Shown: positions 25,438 to 33,354 of the stretch, piece by piece | Layout of the letters: each line of letters opens with the position of its first letter | How positions within the stretch are numbered: position 1 is the first letter of the stretch | DNA from: Pseudomonas sp. StFLB209 | Lineage (GTDB): Bacteria; Pseudomonadota; Gammaproteobacteria; Pseudomonadales; Pseudomonadaceae | Direction of reading: 5' to 3' | Length of the DNA stretch: 64,000 nt | Assembly (NCBI RefSeq): GCF_000829415.1 | Contig: NZ_AP014637.1 | Location: 1,500,001-1,564,000 of the forward strand | Notes under the pieces: model-generated | Seen by the model: only the letters and a program-made list of their open reading frames with translations | The model's database searches: none | What the model was told of the DNA's origin: nothing | Made by a program: the position numbers and the translations under genes

Positions 25438-25715
25438 CAGCCTTTGACCTCAGTCTTGACCGCCTTGCCGCTGACCGGGTCGTGGTAGATCTCGACCTTG
25501 CGTTTGTCTTTGTCGAAGCCGTAGATCTCGTAGCAGTTGCCGTCGGTGATCTTGAACTTGTTGATCTGGTAACCCTGCTCGCGCAGCTTGGCCTGGAACG
25601 CTTCGGCGTCCTGCCAGGTGGAGCGTTCGGCAGTGGTGCATTGCGGGCCGGCCATGGCACCGGCACTGACCAGCAACAGGGAAGGAAGCAGAGCAAAACG
25701 CAGCAGACGGGACAT
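25437..25715 (-). CDS. periplasmic PepSY-domain protein
   Basis: 92 aa. A signal peptide (MSRLLRFALLPSLLLVSAGAMA) is followed by one PepSY-type domain (about 30-90; WQDAEAFQAKLREQGYQINKFKITDGNCYEIYGFDKDKRKVEIYHDPVSG). Two Cys in the mature part could form a disulfide. ATG 25715 has AGAGG 8 nt upstream; a GTG at 25724 is further from any family homology. PepSY proteins of this kind often sit beside OmpR-type two-component systems and are thought to modulate them or to be their main target. It is first in a three-gene operon with b561 and the sulfatase-fold enzyme. Confidence 0.87.
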   Translation of the reverse strand: MSRLLRFALLPSLLLVSAGAMAGPQCTTAERSTWQDAEAFQAKLREQGYQINKFKITDGNCYEIYGFDKDKRKVEIYHDPVSGKAVKTEVKG

Positions 25716-25861
25716 TGACAGCACCTCTTTTGGGATGGATGCCGCTACGGTGCCGCGCGAAGCTTAATGAAGCCTTAACGAGTAACGAGCTGTAACATTT
25801 GCTGACTGGCAGACGGCGTTTGAATCGCGATGATGGCCGGGCCGCAACCGGAGGACAGACC

Positions 25862-26527
25862 ATGCGGGTATTGCTGGTAGAGGACGATCGCTCACTCGCG
25901 CAGGGCATCCGCGTCGCGCTGCGTGGCGAAGGCTATACCCTGGATTGGGTGGCCGATGGCGTGGAGGCTGAACACGCCCTGCACTGCGAACGCTTCGACC
26001 TGGTGTTGCTGGACCTGGGCCTGCCACGTCTCGATGGCATCAGCTTGCTGCGCAGTATTCGCGGGCAAAGCGAAGGCAGTGTCCCGGTGCTGATCCTCAC
26101 TGCCCGCGATGCAATTGCCGACCGGATTCAAGGCCTGGATGCCGGGGCTGACGACTATCTGGTCAAGCCGGTAGACCTGGACGAACTCAAAGCCCGTATC
26201 CGCGCCCTGCTACGCCGCAGCCAGGGACGCGCACAACCGCGTCTGGAATACGCAGGCGTCAGCCTCGACCCGGCCACCCAGCAGGTTTTTTACCAAGGCC
26301 ACACGGTGCCGATGACGCCTATGGAATATCAACTGTTGCATCAGTTACTGGCCCGCCCCGGCGTGGTGGTCACCCGCGAGCGATTGAGCAGTACGCTCTA
26401 TGGCTGGCAGGAAAGCGGTCCGGGCAACACGCTCGAAGTGCTGATCCATAACCTGCGCAAGAAGCTCTACACGGGGCTGATTCGTACCGTGCGTGGCGTC
26501 GGCTATCTGGTGGAGCGCCAGCCGTGA
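25862..26527 (+). CDS. OmpR/PmrA-type response regulator
   Basis: 221 aa. Receiver domain (1-115) with the acidic pair EDD, phospho-acceptor Asp in LVLLDLGLPRLDG (about D51), TAR (83-85) and Lys in LVKPVD. The C-terminal winged helix (about 125-218) contains TPMEYQLLHQLLARPG and ends in the typical LIRTVRGVGYLVE. ATG 25862 is preceded by GGAGG with 7-nt spacing. It overlaps the kinase start (GTGA) and is divergent from the PepSY-b561-sulfatase operon across 146 bp. It belongs to the PmrA/QseB branch, which fits control of surface modification. Confidence 0.93.
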   Translation: MRVLLVEDDRSLAQGIRVALRGEGYTLDWVADGVEAEHALHCERFDLVLLDLGLPRLDGISLLRSIRGQSEGSVPVLILTARDAIADRIQGLDAGADDYLVKPVDLDELKARIRALLRRSQGRAQPRLEYAGVSLDPATQQVFYQGHTVPMTPMEYQLLHQLLARPGVVVTRERLSSTLYGWQESGPGNTLEVLIHNLRKKLYTGLIRTVRGVGYLVERQP

Positions 26528-27885
26528 TTTCCATCCGCACGCGCATTCTGGCCCCAACCCTGTTGTTGATGATTGTCGGCAGCCTGACTCTCGCCTGGCT
26601 GGCTGTGCGCGACAGCCACCGGGAAATCGAAAACGTTTATGACGCACAACTGGTGCAGGCCGCACGGTTGCTGCAAGGCGTACTGCAGCAAGCGCCGCCC
26701 CAGCGTGACTGGCCAGCCTTGCAAGAGGCGCTGGAGACGGCGCTGAACCGCTCAGGCCAGGGCATTCTGTCCCACCCTTACGAGATGAATCTGGCCTTCC
26801 AGATCTGGGCCGCTGATCAATCGCTGCTGGTGCGCTCCGAAACCGCCCCGGTCATCGAAGACGTACCGGCGCCCGGCCTGCATGACCTGATGTATCAGGG
26901 CCAGGACTGGTGTGGCGTACTGCTGGAAGACAAGACCCTGGGTATCCGCATCTGGGTCGGGGAGCGCGATGACTTGCGTCAGGACCTGATCCAGAAAATC
27001 GTCCACCACACCTTGCTGCCGATGCTGCTTGGCCTGCCGGTGCTGACCCTGCTGATCTGGGCACTGCTGGGCTGGGGGCTGCGCCCGTTGCAACGCCTGG
27101 CCCGGCAGTTGCGCAACCGCCCGCACAGCAGCCTCGACCCGCTGCCTGACGAGCCGCAACCGCCGGAGCTGGAGCCGATGCGCTCGGCACTCGACCACCT
27201 GCTTGAGCAATTGCGCGCCATGCTCGATCGCGAGCGACGCTTCATCGCCGATGCCGCCCACGAACTGCGCACGCCGCTGGCGATCCTCGACATCCACGTA
27301 CGTAACGCACAGCAGGCCAGTGACCCGCAAGAACGCGCCGAAGCCCTGGCCTTTCTGCAACAGGGCGTTGGCCGCATGACCCGTATCGCCAGCCAGTTGC
27401 TGACCATGGCCCGTCTGGAGCCGGGTATTCAGGAAAACCGAGCACTGAACCTCACCGAACTGATGCGCGAAGAACTCGCCGAACTCACCCCGCTGGCGTT
27501 GCGCAAAGACGTTGAACTGGTGCTCGACAGTACAGACGATTGCCAACTGAACAGCGAGCCGGCCTCGCTGAGCATCATGCTGCAAAACCTGATCAGCAAC
27601 GCCCTGACCTTCTCCCCGGCCGGCAGCGAAGTGCGCGTGCATCTGAGCCGTAACAGCGCCAGCCAGATGCGCATGCAGGTGCTCGATCAAGGCCCGGGGG
27701 TGAGTGAAGAAGCACTGCAGCGCTTGTGCGACCGCTTTTACAGCGCCCACAACCCCGAAGGCGCCGGGCTGGGGCTGGCTATCGTCGAGATGATCTGCCG
27801 CCGCCTGGGGTTGACCCTGAACTTTGCCAACCGGCCACAGGGCGGGTTTTGCGTGGAAGTGCTGATTCCGGTCGGGGGCTCGTAG
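26524..27885 (+). CDS. sensor histidine kinase (QseC/PmrB type)
   Basis: 453 aa. Membrane helix 1 (about 8-28), periplasmic sensor (about 30-160, containing SHREIENVYDAQLVQAARLLQGVL), helix 2 (about 165-185), HAMP-like linker, HisKA with FIADAAHELRTPLA (His about 246), and HATPase with an N box (LQNLISNALTFSP), QGPGVS and GAGLGLAIVEMIC. The start is GTG 26524 overlapping the regulator stop. The stop TAG (27883-27885) is contributed by the first bases of a REP repeat. The stimulus is unknown; metals or cationic peptides are candidates from the family. Confidence 0.92.
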   Translation: MISIRTRILAPTLLLMIVGSLTLAWLAVRDSHREIENVYDAQLVQAARLLQGVLQQAPPQRDWPALQEALETALNRSGQGILSHPYEMNLAFQIWAADQSLLVRSETAPVIEDVPAPGLHDLMYQGQDWCGVLLEDKTLGIRIWVGERDDLRQDLIQKIVHHTLLPMLLGLPVLTLLIWALLGWGLRPLQRLARQLRNRPHSSLDPLPDEPQPPELEPMRSALDHLLEQLRAMLDRERRFIADAAHELRTPLAILDIHVRNAQQASDPQERAEALAFLQQGVGRMTRIASQLLTMARLEPGIQENRALNLTELMREELAELTPLALRKDVELVLDSTDDCQLNSEPASLSIMLQNLISNALTFSPAGSEVRVHLSRNSASQMRMQVLDQGPGVSEEALQRLCDRFYSAHNPEGAGLGLAIVEMICRRLGLTLNFANRPQGGFCVEVLIPVGGS

Positions 27886-28046
27886 GAGCGGATTTATCCG
27901 CGAAGCACTTCGCGGCTCGAGCCTACTCGTAATGCCGATCAGTTAAGGTCCGCGCGGTCCTGTAGGACTCTATAGTTTTGTGCAAGACCATCGCTTTCGT
28001 TGTGGATGTGCCGATGCATTCGTTGGCAAAGCCAACTCCCACCGGG
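27882..28046. repeat. composite of three extragenic repeats
   Basis: The 300-bp gap 27886-28185 is non-coding and filled with repeats. (i) 27882-27926 is a REP palindrome GTAGGAGCGGATTTATCCGC...GCCTAC. (ii) 27930-27947 is an 18-bp sequence TAATGCCGATCAGTTAAG found identically at 48117-48134. (iii) 27999-28046 is a unit beginning GTTGTGGATGTGCC and ending CCAACTCCCACCGGG, the family seen at 6837-6964. No gene is visible here. Confidence 0.75.
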
Positions 28047-28185
28047 ACCGAGCAAGATTCGATAATTTTTTATCTGAGGCGATGATTCCGTGGTCCATGT
28101 CGTGAATACGTGACAACACAGATGCGATGTAACGTATACGCAACGTGCTGCGGACTCAAAAGCCAGCCGCCAGATGGTCAGCCGA

Positions 28186-29373
28186 TCACGCCATGGAAGC
28201 AGGTGACACTCCCCGCCCCTTCACCACCTTCACTGTTGCCACCAGCAACACCAACGCCAATACCACGCACAGCAGGTTACTGCCCTGCCAGCCCAGGCTG
28301 CTCAGCAACAGCGCTGGCGCGAAGGCACCTGCCGTGGCAAAGATGGCGATCAACAGATCGTTCTGGCCCTGCACCTTGAATGTCTGTCCATGTCCCTCAA
28401 GCAGTTGGGCCAATAGCGCCCCGCCACCGACGTAAGTCAGGTTCCAGCCAAGGCCGAGGATGATCAGCGCACTGCTCATCGCCCAGTATCCATGGGCAAT
28501 CATATTGAGCAGCGCGCAGCCGGCCAGCATCAGCAACCCCAGGCACAAGGTGGTGCGCAGCCCCAGCCGCTCGATGATCACGCCGGTGAAGAACGACGGG
28601 GCGAACATGGCGATCACATGCCACTGGATGGCCAGGCGCATGGCGGTGAAGTCTTCGTGCATGTGCTGCATGTGCAGCGAGGCCTGGATCATCAGCAGGT
28701 TCATGATGAAATAACTCAGCGCAGCCACCGCCATGGCCAGCATGATCGGTGCGCTGGGCAGCGATAACAGGCTGGCCCGTGCCAGGGATGGCTTGGCCAC
28801 GGGCGCGGGAGTCTCCGGCAGGCACAGGGTCACCAGCGCAGCGAATATCGCAAGACCGATGAACGCGGCATAGCACAGGGAAAACGCCTGATAGGCACCG
28901 GCTTCGCGCAGTACTTGCGTGAGGGTCGGCCCAACCACGGCGGCGATTACACCACCGGCCACCACCAGCGAAATGGCCTTGGGTTTGAGGCCGGGTTCCA
29001 GGTTGTCAGTGGCCGCGAAGCGGTTGAAGTTGGCAAAGGCCACATAGATACCCAGCGCCGCGTGGCTGGTGATCAACAACCCAAAGCTCTGCTGCACCAC
29101 CGCCAGATAGCCGCTGATACCGGCCAGTGCCAACGGCACACACCCCAACAGAAACGACCGCTTGCGCCCCAACCGGCTCATCAGCCATGAAGCCGGGTAG
29201 GTGGCGAGCATCAGCAGCAGAAACTGAAAACCGTAGGGTACGGTGGACAGTGCCGGGGTCGGTGCCAGCGCGGCGCCCACTGTGGCAGCCATGGTCACCG
29301 ACATCACTGCGGCGGTGAGGTTGATCGATTGGGCGGTGAAGTACAGCCAGGTTGTGCGGGGCAATCGGCTCAT
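28186..29373 (-). CDS. MFS transporter divergent from a MocR regulator
   Basis: 395 aa, 12 hydrophobic helices. The A-loop is SWLMSRLGRKRSFLLG, and helix 5 has VVAGGVIAAVVGPTLTQVLREAGAYQAF. ATG 29373 begins MSRLPRTTWLYFTAQS; the longer frame to 29451 has no ribosome site and runs into the promoter region. It is divergent from the MocR-type gene at 29505, with a perfect inverted repeat between them, so it is the probable target of that regulator. The substrate is unknown; small-molecule efflux is a fair guess. Confidence 0.86.
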   Translation of the reverse strand: MSRLPRTTWLYFTAQSINLTAAVMSVTMAATVGAALAPTPALSTVPYGFQFLLLMLATYPASWLMSRLGRKRSFLLGCVPLALAGISGYLAVVQQSFGLLITSHAALGIYVAFANFNRFAATDNLEPGLKPKAISLVVAGGVIAAVVGPTLTQVLREAGAYQAFSLCYAAFIGLAIFAALVTLCLPETPAPVAKPSLARASLLSLPSAPIMLAMAVAALSYFIMNLLMIQASLHMQHMHEDFTAMRLAIQWHVIAMFAPSFFTGVIIERLGLRTTLCLGLLMLAGCALLNMIAHGYWAMSSALIILGLGWNLTYVGGGALLAQLLEGHGQTFKVQGQNDLLIAIFATAGAFAPALLLSSLGWQGSNLLCVVLALVLLVATVKVVKGRGVSPASMA

Positions 29374-29460
29374 TGTTTGGCTCGTCGGTTCGGGTGGGGC
29401 CAGACTGCGATAGTGCACCCTGCCAAACCGACATACGCGCACAGTCGACACGCTTTGTAA

Positions 29461-29492
29461 CGAACTGTTAGGCTAATTTTTCTAACAGTTCG
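29461..29492. promoter_or_regulatory. 11-bp inverted repeat, candidate MocR operator
   Basis: Perfect inverted repeat CGAACTGTTAG (29461-29471) / CTAACAGTTCG (29482-29492) with an AT-rich 10-bp spacer (GCTAATTTTT). It lies in the 131-bp gap between the divergent MFS and MocR genes, ending 12 bp before the MocR start codon. Confidence 0.65.
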
Positions 29493-29504
29493 CCAGGGCA
29501 GGCC

Positions 29505-30845
29505 GTGACCGTAAATCTTTTCCATGCCGCACTGAAACGACGCCTGGAGGCCGGTGAATGGACCGCCGGGCAACGCTTGCCGTCGATCCGCAAGTTCGTG
29601 GCCGAGCGGGCCGCCAGTTATCACCAGGCCGTTTCAGCCTGTACTCAACTGGTCAGCGAAGGCTGGCTGATCGCGCAACCGGGCCGTGGCTATTTCGTCG
29701 CGCCCAGCGTGCATGCCCGGCCACCACAAGCAGAACCTGAGAGCATGGCCGGCGATCCGCTGTTCAACCTGCTACAGGGAGGTCCGCACCTCACCAAGCT
29801 TGGGTGTGGCTGGCTGCCCTCGGCCTGGAAAGACACCGAGCTGCTGACCAAGGCCATACGCCGCACCGCGCGGCTGGAGCAAAGCTCGCTGGTTGAGTAC
29901 GGCGACATTTGCGGCCACCCGGCACTGCGTCAGCAACTGTGTGTGCACATAAAACGCCTGACCCGCATCGATCCGCGCCCTGGCCAGATCCTCACCACCC
30001 TGGGCGCGACCCACGCGCTGGATCTGGTGGCCCGGCTATTGATCAAGCCAGGCGATGCGGTGTTCGTCGACGAGCCCTGCAATGGCAACCTGATTCGCCT
30101 GCTCCAGCTGGCCGGTGCCGAGGTGCTCGGCATTCGCCGCACGCCACAGGGCCCGGACATCACCGAGATGGAAAGTCACCTGGCACGGCAGCCGGTCAGG
30201 GCCTTTTTTTGCAACAGCACCTTCCATAACCCCACCGGCGGCAACATCACCCCGAACAACGCCTTCAATGTGCTGCGCCTGGCGATCAAGCACGATTTTC
30301 ATATCGTCGAGGACGACGTCTATGGCGACTTCAGCCCCACCCCCCGGCAGACCTTCGCCGAGCTGGACAACCTGCAGCGGGTGATCTACATCGGCAGCTT
30401 TTCCAAGTGCCTGTCAGCCTCGCTGCGGGTCGGCTACATCGCCTGCCCGCCCGCGCTGGTCGAGCCGCTGACCCGCCTGAAGATGCTGACCTGCGTGGCC
30501 GTACCGGCGTTCTGCGAGCGCTTCGTCAACACCATCCTTGCCGACGGCACCTACGCCGGGCACATGAAGCAGATCCGCCAGAAACTCATCGAACAGCAGA
30601 ACAAGACCCAGCGCACCCTGAGCAAACTCGGCTGGCAGTTCGAGATAACCCCAGAGAGCGGCATGTTTGTCTGGGCGCAGCACCCTGACATTGCCGATCA
30701 ACAGCCCTTCATCGACCGGCTGGCCCGCCACAATATCGTGCTGATGCCCGGCTCGGCGTTTGCCGTCAGCCGCGATTACCGGGCCATGCTGCGGATTAAC
30801 TGCACGCATTTCAGTGCCGGGCTGAGCGCACATTTCAGGGTCTGA
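29505..30845 (+). CDS. MocR-type regulator (GntR DNA-binding domain fused to aminotransferase)
   Basis: 446 aa. N-terminal GntR winged helix (about 1-70; FHAALKRRLEAGEWTAGQRLPSIRKFVAERAASYHQAVSACTQLVSEGWLIAQPGRGYFV), linker, then a class I aminotransferase fold (about 105-440). Its PLP lysine is in YIGSFSKCLSASLRVGYI and the PLP-Asp in FHIVEDDVYGDF. MocR proteins usually use PLP or a PLP adduct as ligand rather than catalyse transamination. It begins with GTG 29505. It is divergent from the MFS gene at 28186 and likely controls it and itself through the repeat at 29461-29492. Confidence 0.92.
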   Translation: MTVNLFHAALKRRLEAGEWTAGQRLPSIRKFVAERAASYHQAVSACTQLVSEGWLIAQPGRGYFVAPSVHARPPQAEPESMAGDPLFNLLQGGPHLTKLGCGWLPSAWKDTELLTKAIRRTARLEQSSLVEYGDICGHPALRQQLCVHIKRLTRIDPRPGQILTTLGATHALDLVARLLIKPGDAVFVDEPCNGNLIRLLQLAGAEVLGIRRTPQGPDITEMESHLARQPVRAFFCNSTFHNPTGGNITPNNAFNVLRLAIKHDFHIVEDDVYGDFSPTPRQTFAELDNLQRVIYIGSFSKCLSASLRVGYIACPPALVEPLTRLKMLTCVAVPAFCERFVNTILADGTYAGHMKQIRQKLIEQQNKTQRTLSKLGWQFEITPESGMFVWAQHPDIADQQPFIDRLARHNIVLMPGSAFAVSRDYRAMLRINCTHFSAGLSAHFRV

Positions 30846-30915
30846 GACTGTCCTGAATCACCGCTTGCCTTGCTCGTCTGTCTTATCAACACATCAACAC
30901 TGGAACGCACTCGAC

Positions 30916-31464
30916 ATGGACTGTATCCCGACCTTCACCACCGAGCGCCTGATCCTCACGCCGTTGCAGCTTGAGGATGCCGCGGATATCCAGCAGTTGT
31001 TCCCGCACTGGGAAGTGGTGCGCTATCTCGCTCATCTGGTGCCCTGGCCCTACCCTGCAGACGGCGCGCTGACTCATGTACGCGAGCGTTCGCTACCGGC
31101 CATCGCCAAGGGCACCGAGTGGCACTGGATGGTGCGTCTTAAAGCCTCCGGGCAAAGCATCGGCAGCATTTCCCTGTATGACACACCGGGCAACAACCGT
31201 GGCTTCTGGCTGGCGCCGGCGTGGCAAGGTCTGGGCTATATGAGCGAGGCCTGTGAGGTCATCAACCGCTACTGGTTCGAGACCCTCGAGCGGCCGCTGA
31301 TGCAGGTGCCCAAGGCGCTGGACAACCAGGCCTCGCGGCGGATTTCCGAGCGCGAAGGCATGCGCCTGGTGGAGGTGCAGAAAGGCCGCTTCGTGTGTGG
31401 CGAGATGGACAAGCAGATCTGGGAATTACGCCGCGAACAGTGGCAGGCCAACCAAGGCGTCTGA
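30916..31464 (+). CDS. GNAT acetyltransferase, RimJ/RimL-like
   Basis: 182 aa. Starts TERLILTPLQLEDAADI, the usual N-terminus of the Acetyltransf_3 group, with an acetyl-CoA loop region NRGFWLAPAWQGLGYMSEACEVINRY. The typical Q/RxxGxG/A reads WQGLGYM. The substrate may be a protein N-terminus or a small amine and cannot be told. ATG 30916 is taken as start because the family N-terminus begins there; the upstream extension to 30865 is not conserved-looking. The stop is directly adjacent to the stop of the convergent LysR gene (no intergenic base). Confidence 0.88.
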   Translation: MDCIPTFTTERLILTPLQLEDAADIQQLFPHWEVVRYLAHLVPWPYPADGALTHVRERSLPAIAKGTEWHWMVRLKASGQSIGSISLYDTPGNNRGFWLAPAWQGLGYMSEACEVINRYWFETLERPLMQVPKALDNQASRRISEREGMRLVEVQKGRFVCGEMDKQIWELRREQWQANQGV

Positions 31465-32325
31465 TCAAAGTATCGGGTCCCAACGCTGCGACCAGTCCGG
31501 GTCATTGCGCACCAGCTCACGCAGCAGGCCAAAGGCTTGCTGCAACGGCGCCGAATCGCGCTCGCGCGAGTACACAAGCCAGGTCGGATAACTGAACTCC
31601 GGTGCGCGAGGCACCCGGTGCAGCACGCCCTTGTCGAGATAGCTCTGCACCACCCGGGTACGGAAATAACCCGAGCCGCCGTGTTCCAGCAGGTACTGCA
31701 AGGCCAGCGGCCCGAGGTTGAACGACACCGCCGCGCGGGCCTTGTCGGGCAAGGCAGTGTCGTGTTGCTGCCGAAACGCCTCGCCCCAGTCGATATACAC
31801 ATAAGGCTCTGGGTTATTCGCTGCCACCAGAATCAGCTTCTCTTCCAGCAATTGTTCGACCTGCAAGCCCGGCCAGTAATGCGGCTGATAGACCAGCGCC
31901 GCATCCAGCACGCCGATTTCCAGCTGCCGCAGCAGGTAGGCCGCATCATGCACCTGGGCATGCACCGCGTGGTCACCAATGTGCTGGCGGATCAGCCCGA
32001 CCCAGCGCAGCATCAGCGGGTTGCACAGGCTGACCTCGCCGCCGATGCGCAGCACCTGATTGAAGCCTTCGGGCAACGGCAGATTGCGCTGCGCCGCTTC
32101 CCAGGTCTGCACCACCTGATTGGCATACACCACAAACGCCTCACCATCGGCCGTCAGCCGTGCACCGGCGCGGTTGCGGATGAACAGCGTGCAATTGAGA
32201 TGGCTTTCGAGCTTCTGCACCCGTGCGGTGATGGCCGTCTGGGTGATGTGCAAACGCTCGGCGGCAGCGACAAAACTGCCGTGCCGAGCGATGGCCAGAA
32301 AAGTGCGGGTCAGGTCGATATCCAT
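31465..32325 (-). CDS. LysR-family transcriptional regulator
   Basis: 286 aa. N-terminal helix-turn-helix (DLTRTFLAIARHGSFVAAAERLHITQTAITARVQKLESHL, residues 3-45), then a co-inducer domain starting about residue 85 (NQVLRIGGEVSLCNPLMLRWVGLIRQ). ATG 32325 begins MDIDLTRTF, the normal LysR start. Upstream there is no divergent gene, only a 426-bp gap with a MITE-like element. An ATCAAC/GTTGAT repeat at 32382-32397 may be its own operator. Its target is therefore not evident from context. Confidence 0.9.
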   Translation of the reverse strand: MDIDLTRTFLAIARHGSFVAAAERLHITQTAITARVQKLESHLNCTLFIRNRAGARLTADGEAFVVYANQVVQTWEAAQRNLPLPEGFNQVLRIGGEVSLCNPLMLRWVGLIRQHIGDHAVHAQVHDAAYLLRQLEIGVLDAALVYQPHYWPGLQVEQLLEEKLILVAANNPEPYVYIDWGEAFRQQHDTALPDKARAAVSFNLGPLALQYLLEHGGSGYFRTRVVQSYLDKGVLHRVPRAPEFSYPTWLVYSRERDSAPLQQAFGLLRELVRNDPDWSQRWDPIL

Positions 32326-32381
32326 ATGCAACCACTGAGCTGACGAAAGACGCATTCTGACAGGCCAATGGCGCCATTAAT

Positions 32382-32397
32382 ATCAACAGAAGTTGAT
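32382..32397. promoter_or_regulatory. inverted repeat, candidate LysR operator
   Basis: ATCAAC (32382-32387) / GTTGAT (32392-32397) with a 4-bp spacer, 57 bp before the LysR start, in an AT-rich stretch rich in further TGAT/ATCA words. Confidence 0.35.
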
Positions 32398-32456
32398 TGA
32401 TAGCTCATTATTATTGATTGGATGAATGCAAACGGACGTAGCACACTGCTGGTGAA

Positions 32457-32596
32457 GGGTGCCTCTAAAAACGTAGGCGAGGCAGGCAGCGCTAGGCGGA
32501 ATCAGGCTAAAAAGCGGAGTTTACATATTGTAAATGAGCATTTTTAGCTTGATTTCAACAACGCGATGGCCACGCAGGTAGTTTTTAGAGGTGCCC
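32457..32596. mobile_element. MITE-like element with terminal inverted repeats
   Basis: About 140 bp, non-coding. The ends are GGGTGCCTCTAAAAAC (32457-32472) and GTTTTTAGAGGTGCCC (32581-32596), inverted copies with two mismatches. The element is roughly palindromic along its whole length: AATCAGGCTAAAAAGC on the left faces an equivalent of AATCAAGCTAAAAATGC on the right, with TTTACA/TGTAAA at the centre (32520-32534). From memory, near-identical elements are common in Pseudomonas genomes. No transposase and no clear target duplication. Confidence 0.7.
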
Positions 32597-32662
32597 TCAA
32601 GCCAACCGCTTTCCTCCATCTAGGGATGGATGCTCCAAATGTGCCTCGCAGGGCACCCCTTC

Positions 32663-32693
32663 AGGCTCTCCTCTGATCAGGAGAGCCTTTTTT
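32663..32693 (+). terminator. intrinsic terminator without an obvious upstream gene
   Basis: AGGCTCTCCT (32663-32672) / AGGAGAGCCT (32679-32688), a perfect 10-bp stem with a 6-nt loop followed by a T-run to 32693. It points rightwards, yet no plus-strand gene ends nearby: the GNAT stops at 31464 and the LysR gene runs the other way. It may end an unannotated small RNA starting in 32330-32650, or act as a leader attenuator for the lipoprotein gene 59 bp further on. Confidence 0.75.
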
Positions 32694-32751
32694 ATGGGCG
32701 AACAAAAAGGCGTTTTTCGGGTCTATCGGCCCCATCCCCCAAGGAAGAACG

Positions 32752-33330
32752 ATGCGCCTGCTCTCGACCCGACCGTTCAAAGTCACTGCCGCCATGATGC
32801 TCACCGCCGTGCTCGGCGGCTGCTCCAGCTATCACTACAAGAATTACCAGGGTGACTGGGCGCCAGAGCAGATGACGCCTTACGACCTGTCCAATAACGC
32901 ACCGGATGCCCCGGTAGTGTACTTCGCCACGGTTCGCTACCGCGACCTGGGCATCCCCTTCCACCGCCTGCTGCTGGCCACCCACGTCGACGATCAGCTG
33001 CTCGAAGGCGCCGGCCGCGCCTCGATTCTCGACGTCTCCGGCAAACAGGCACTCAAACTCACACCGGGCAAGCACTCGCTGCGCTGGTGCTGGACATCCA
33101 TGAATGCCCTGGGCACCGGCGGCGCCCAGTGCAACCTGGAAGCCCGGGACGTGGAGTTCAAAGCCGGCAAACGCTACATCGTCGACTTCCAGAACAGCAC
33201 CCGCATTGTCGGCGCTCCCGGACGCGAATCGATGCGCATCCATATCAAGAGCACAATCCGCGACCTGGACAGTGACGAAGTGGTTTACCCGGTGTTTGGC
33301 AGCGGGCAGGAGTTGATTCCGCGCACCTGA
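32752..33330 (+). CDS. putative lipoprotein
   Basis: 192 aa. A signal peptide with lipobox (MMLTAVLGGCSS; acylated Cys about residue 23) is followed by Ser, which favours outer-membrane sorting. The mature part is a beta-rich domain reminiscent of DUF2846-type lipoproteins (VYFATVRYRDLG, LTPGKHSLRWCWTS, FKAGKRYIVDFQNS), with two internal Cys that could pair. AAGGA is 6 nt before ATG 32752. The last two codons and the stop lie inside the hairpin 33321-33343 shared with the receptor gene beyond. Function unknown. Confidence 0.82.
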   Translation: MRLLSTRPFKVTAAMMLTAVLGGCSSYHYKNYQGDWAPEQMTPYDLSNNAPDAPVVYFATVRYRDLGIPFHRLLLATHVDDQLLEGAGRASILDVSGKQALKLTPGKHSLRWCWTSMNALGTGGAQCNLEARDVEFKAGKRYIVDFQNSTRIVGAPGRESMRIHIKSTIRDLDSDEVVYPVFGSGQELIPRT

Positions 33331-33343
33331 GGGCCAGGTGCGC
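33321..33343. terminator. hairpin at the end of receptor 1, shared with the lipoprotein 3' end
   Basis: GCGCACCTG (33321-33329) / CAGGTGCGC (33335-33343), 12 bp past the receptor stop. The same 23-bp palindrome with a single changed base lies at 37493-37515 past receptor 2. It overlaps the lipoprotein stop codon (33328-33330). No T-run. Confidence 0.6.
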
Positions 33344-33354
33344 GAGGCCGGGGT

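Noticed and set aside
32457..32596. Possible riboswitch because of extensive folding
   Set aside because: Terminal inverted repeats and near-palindromic symmetry fit a MITE better, and there is no gene directly downstream on a matching strand.
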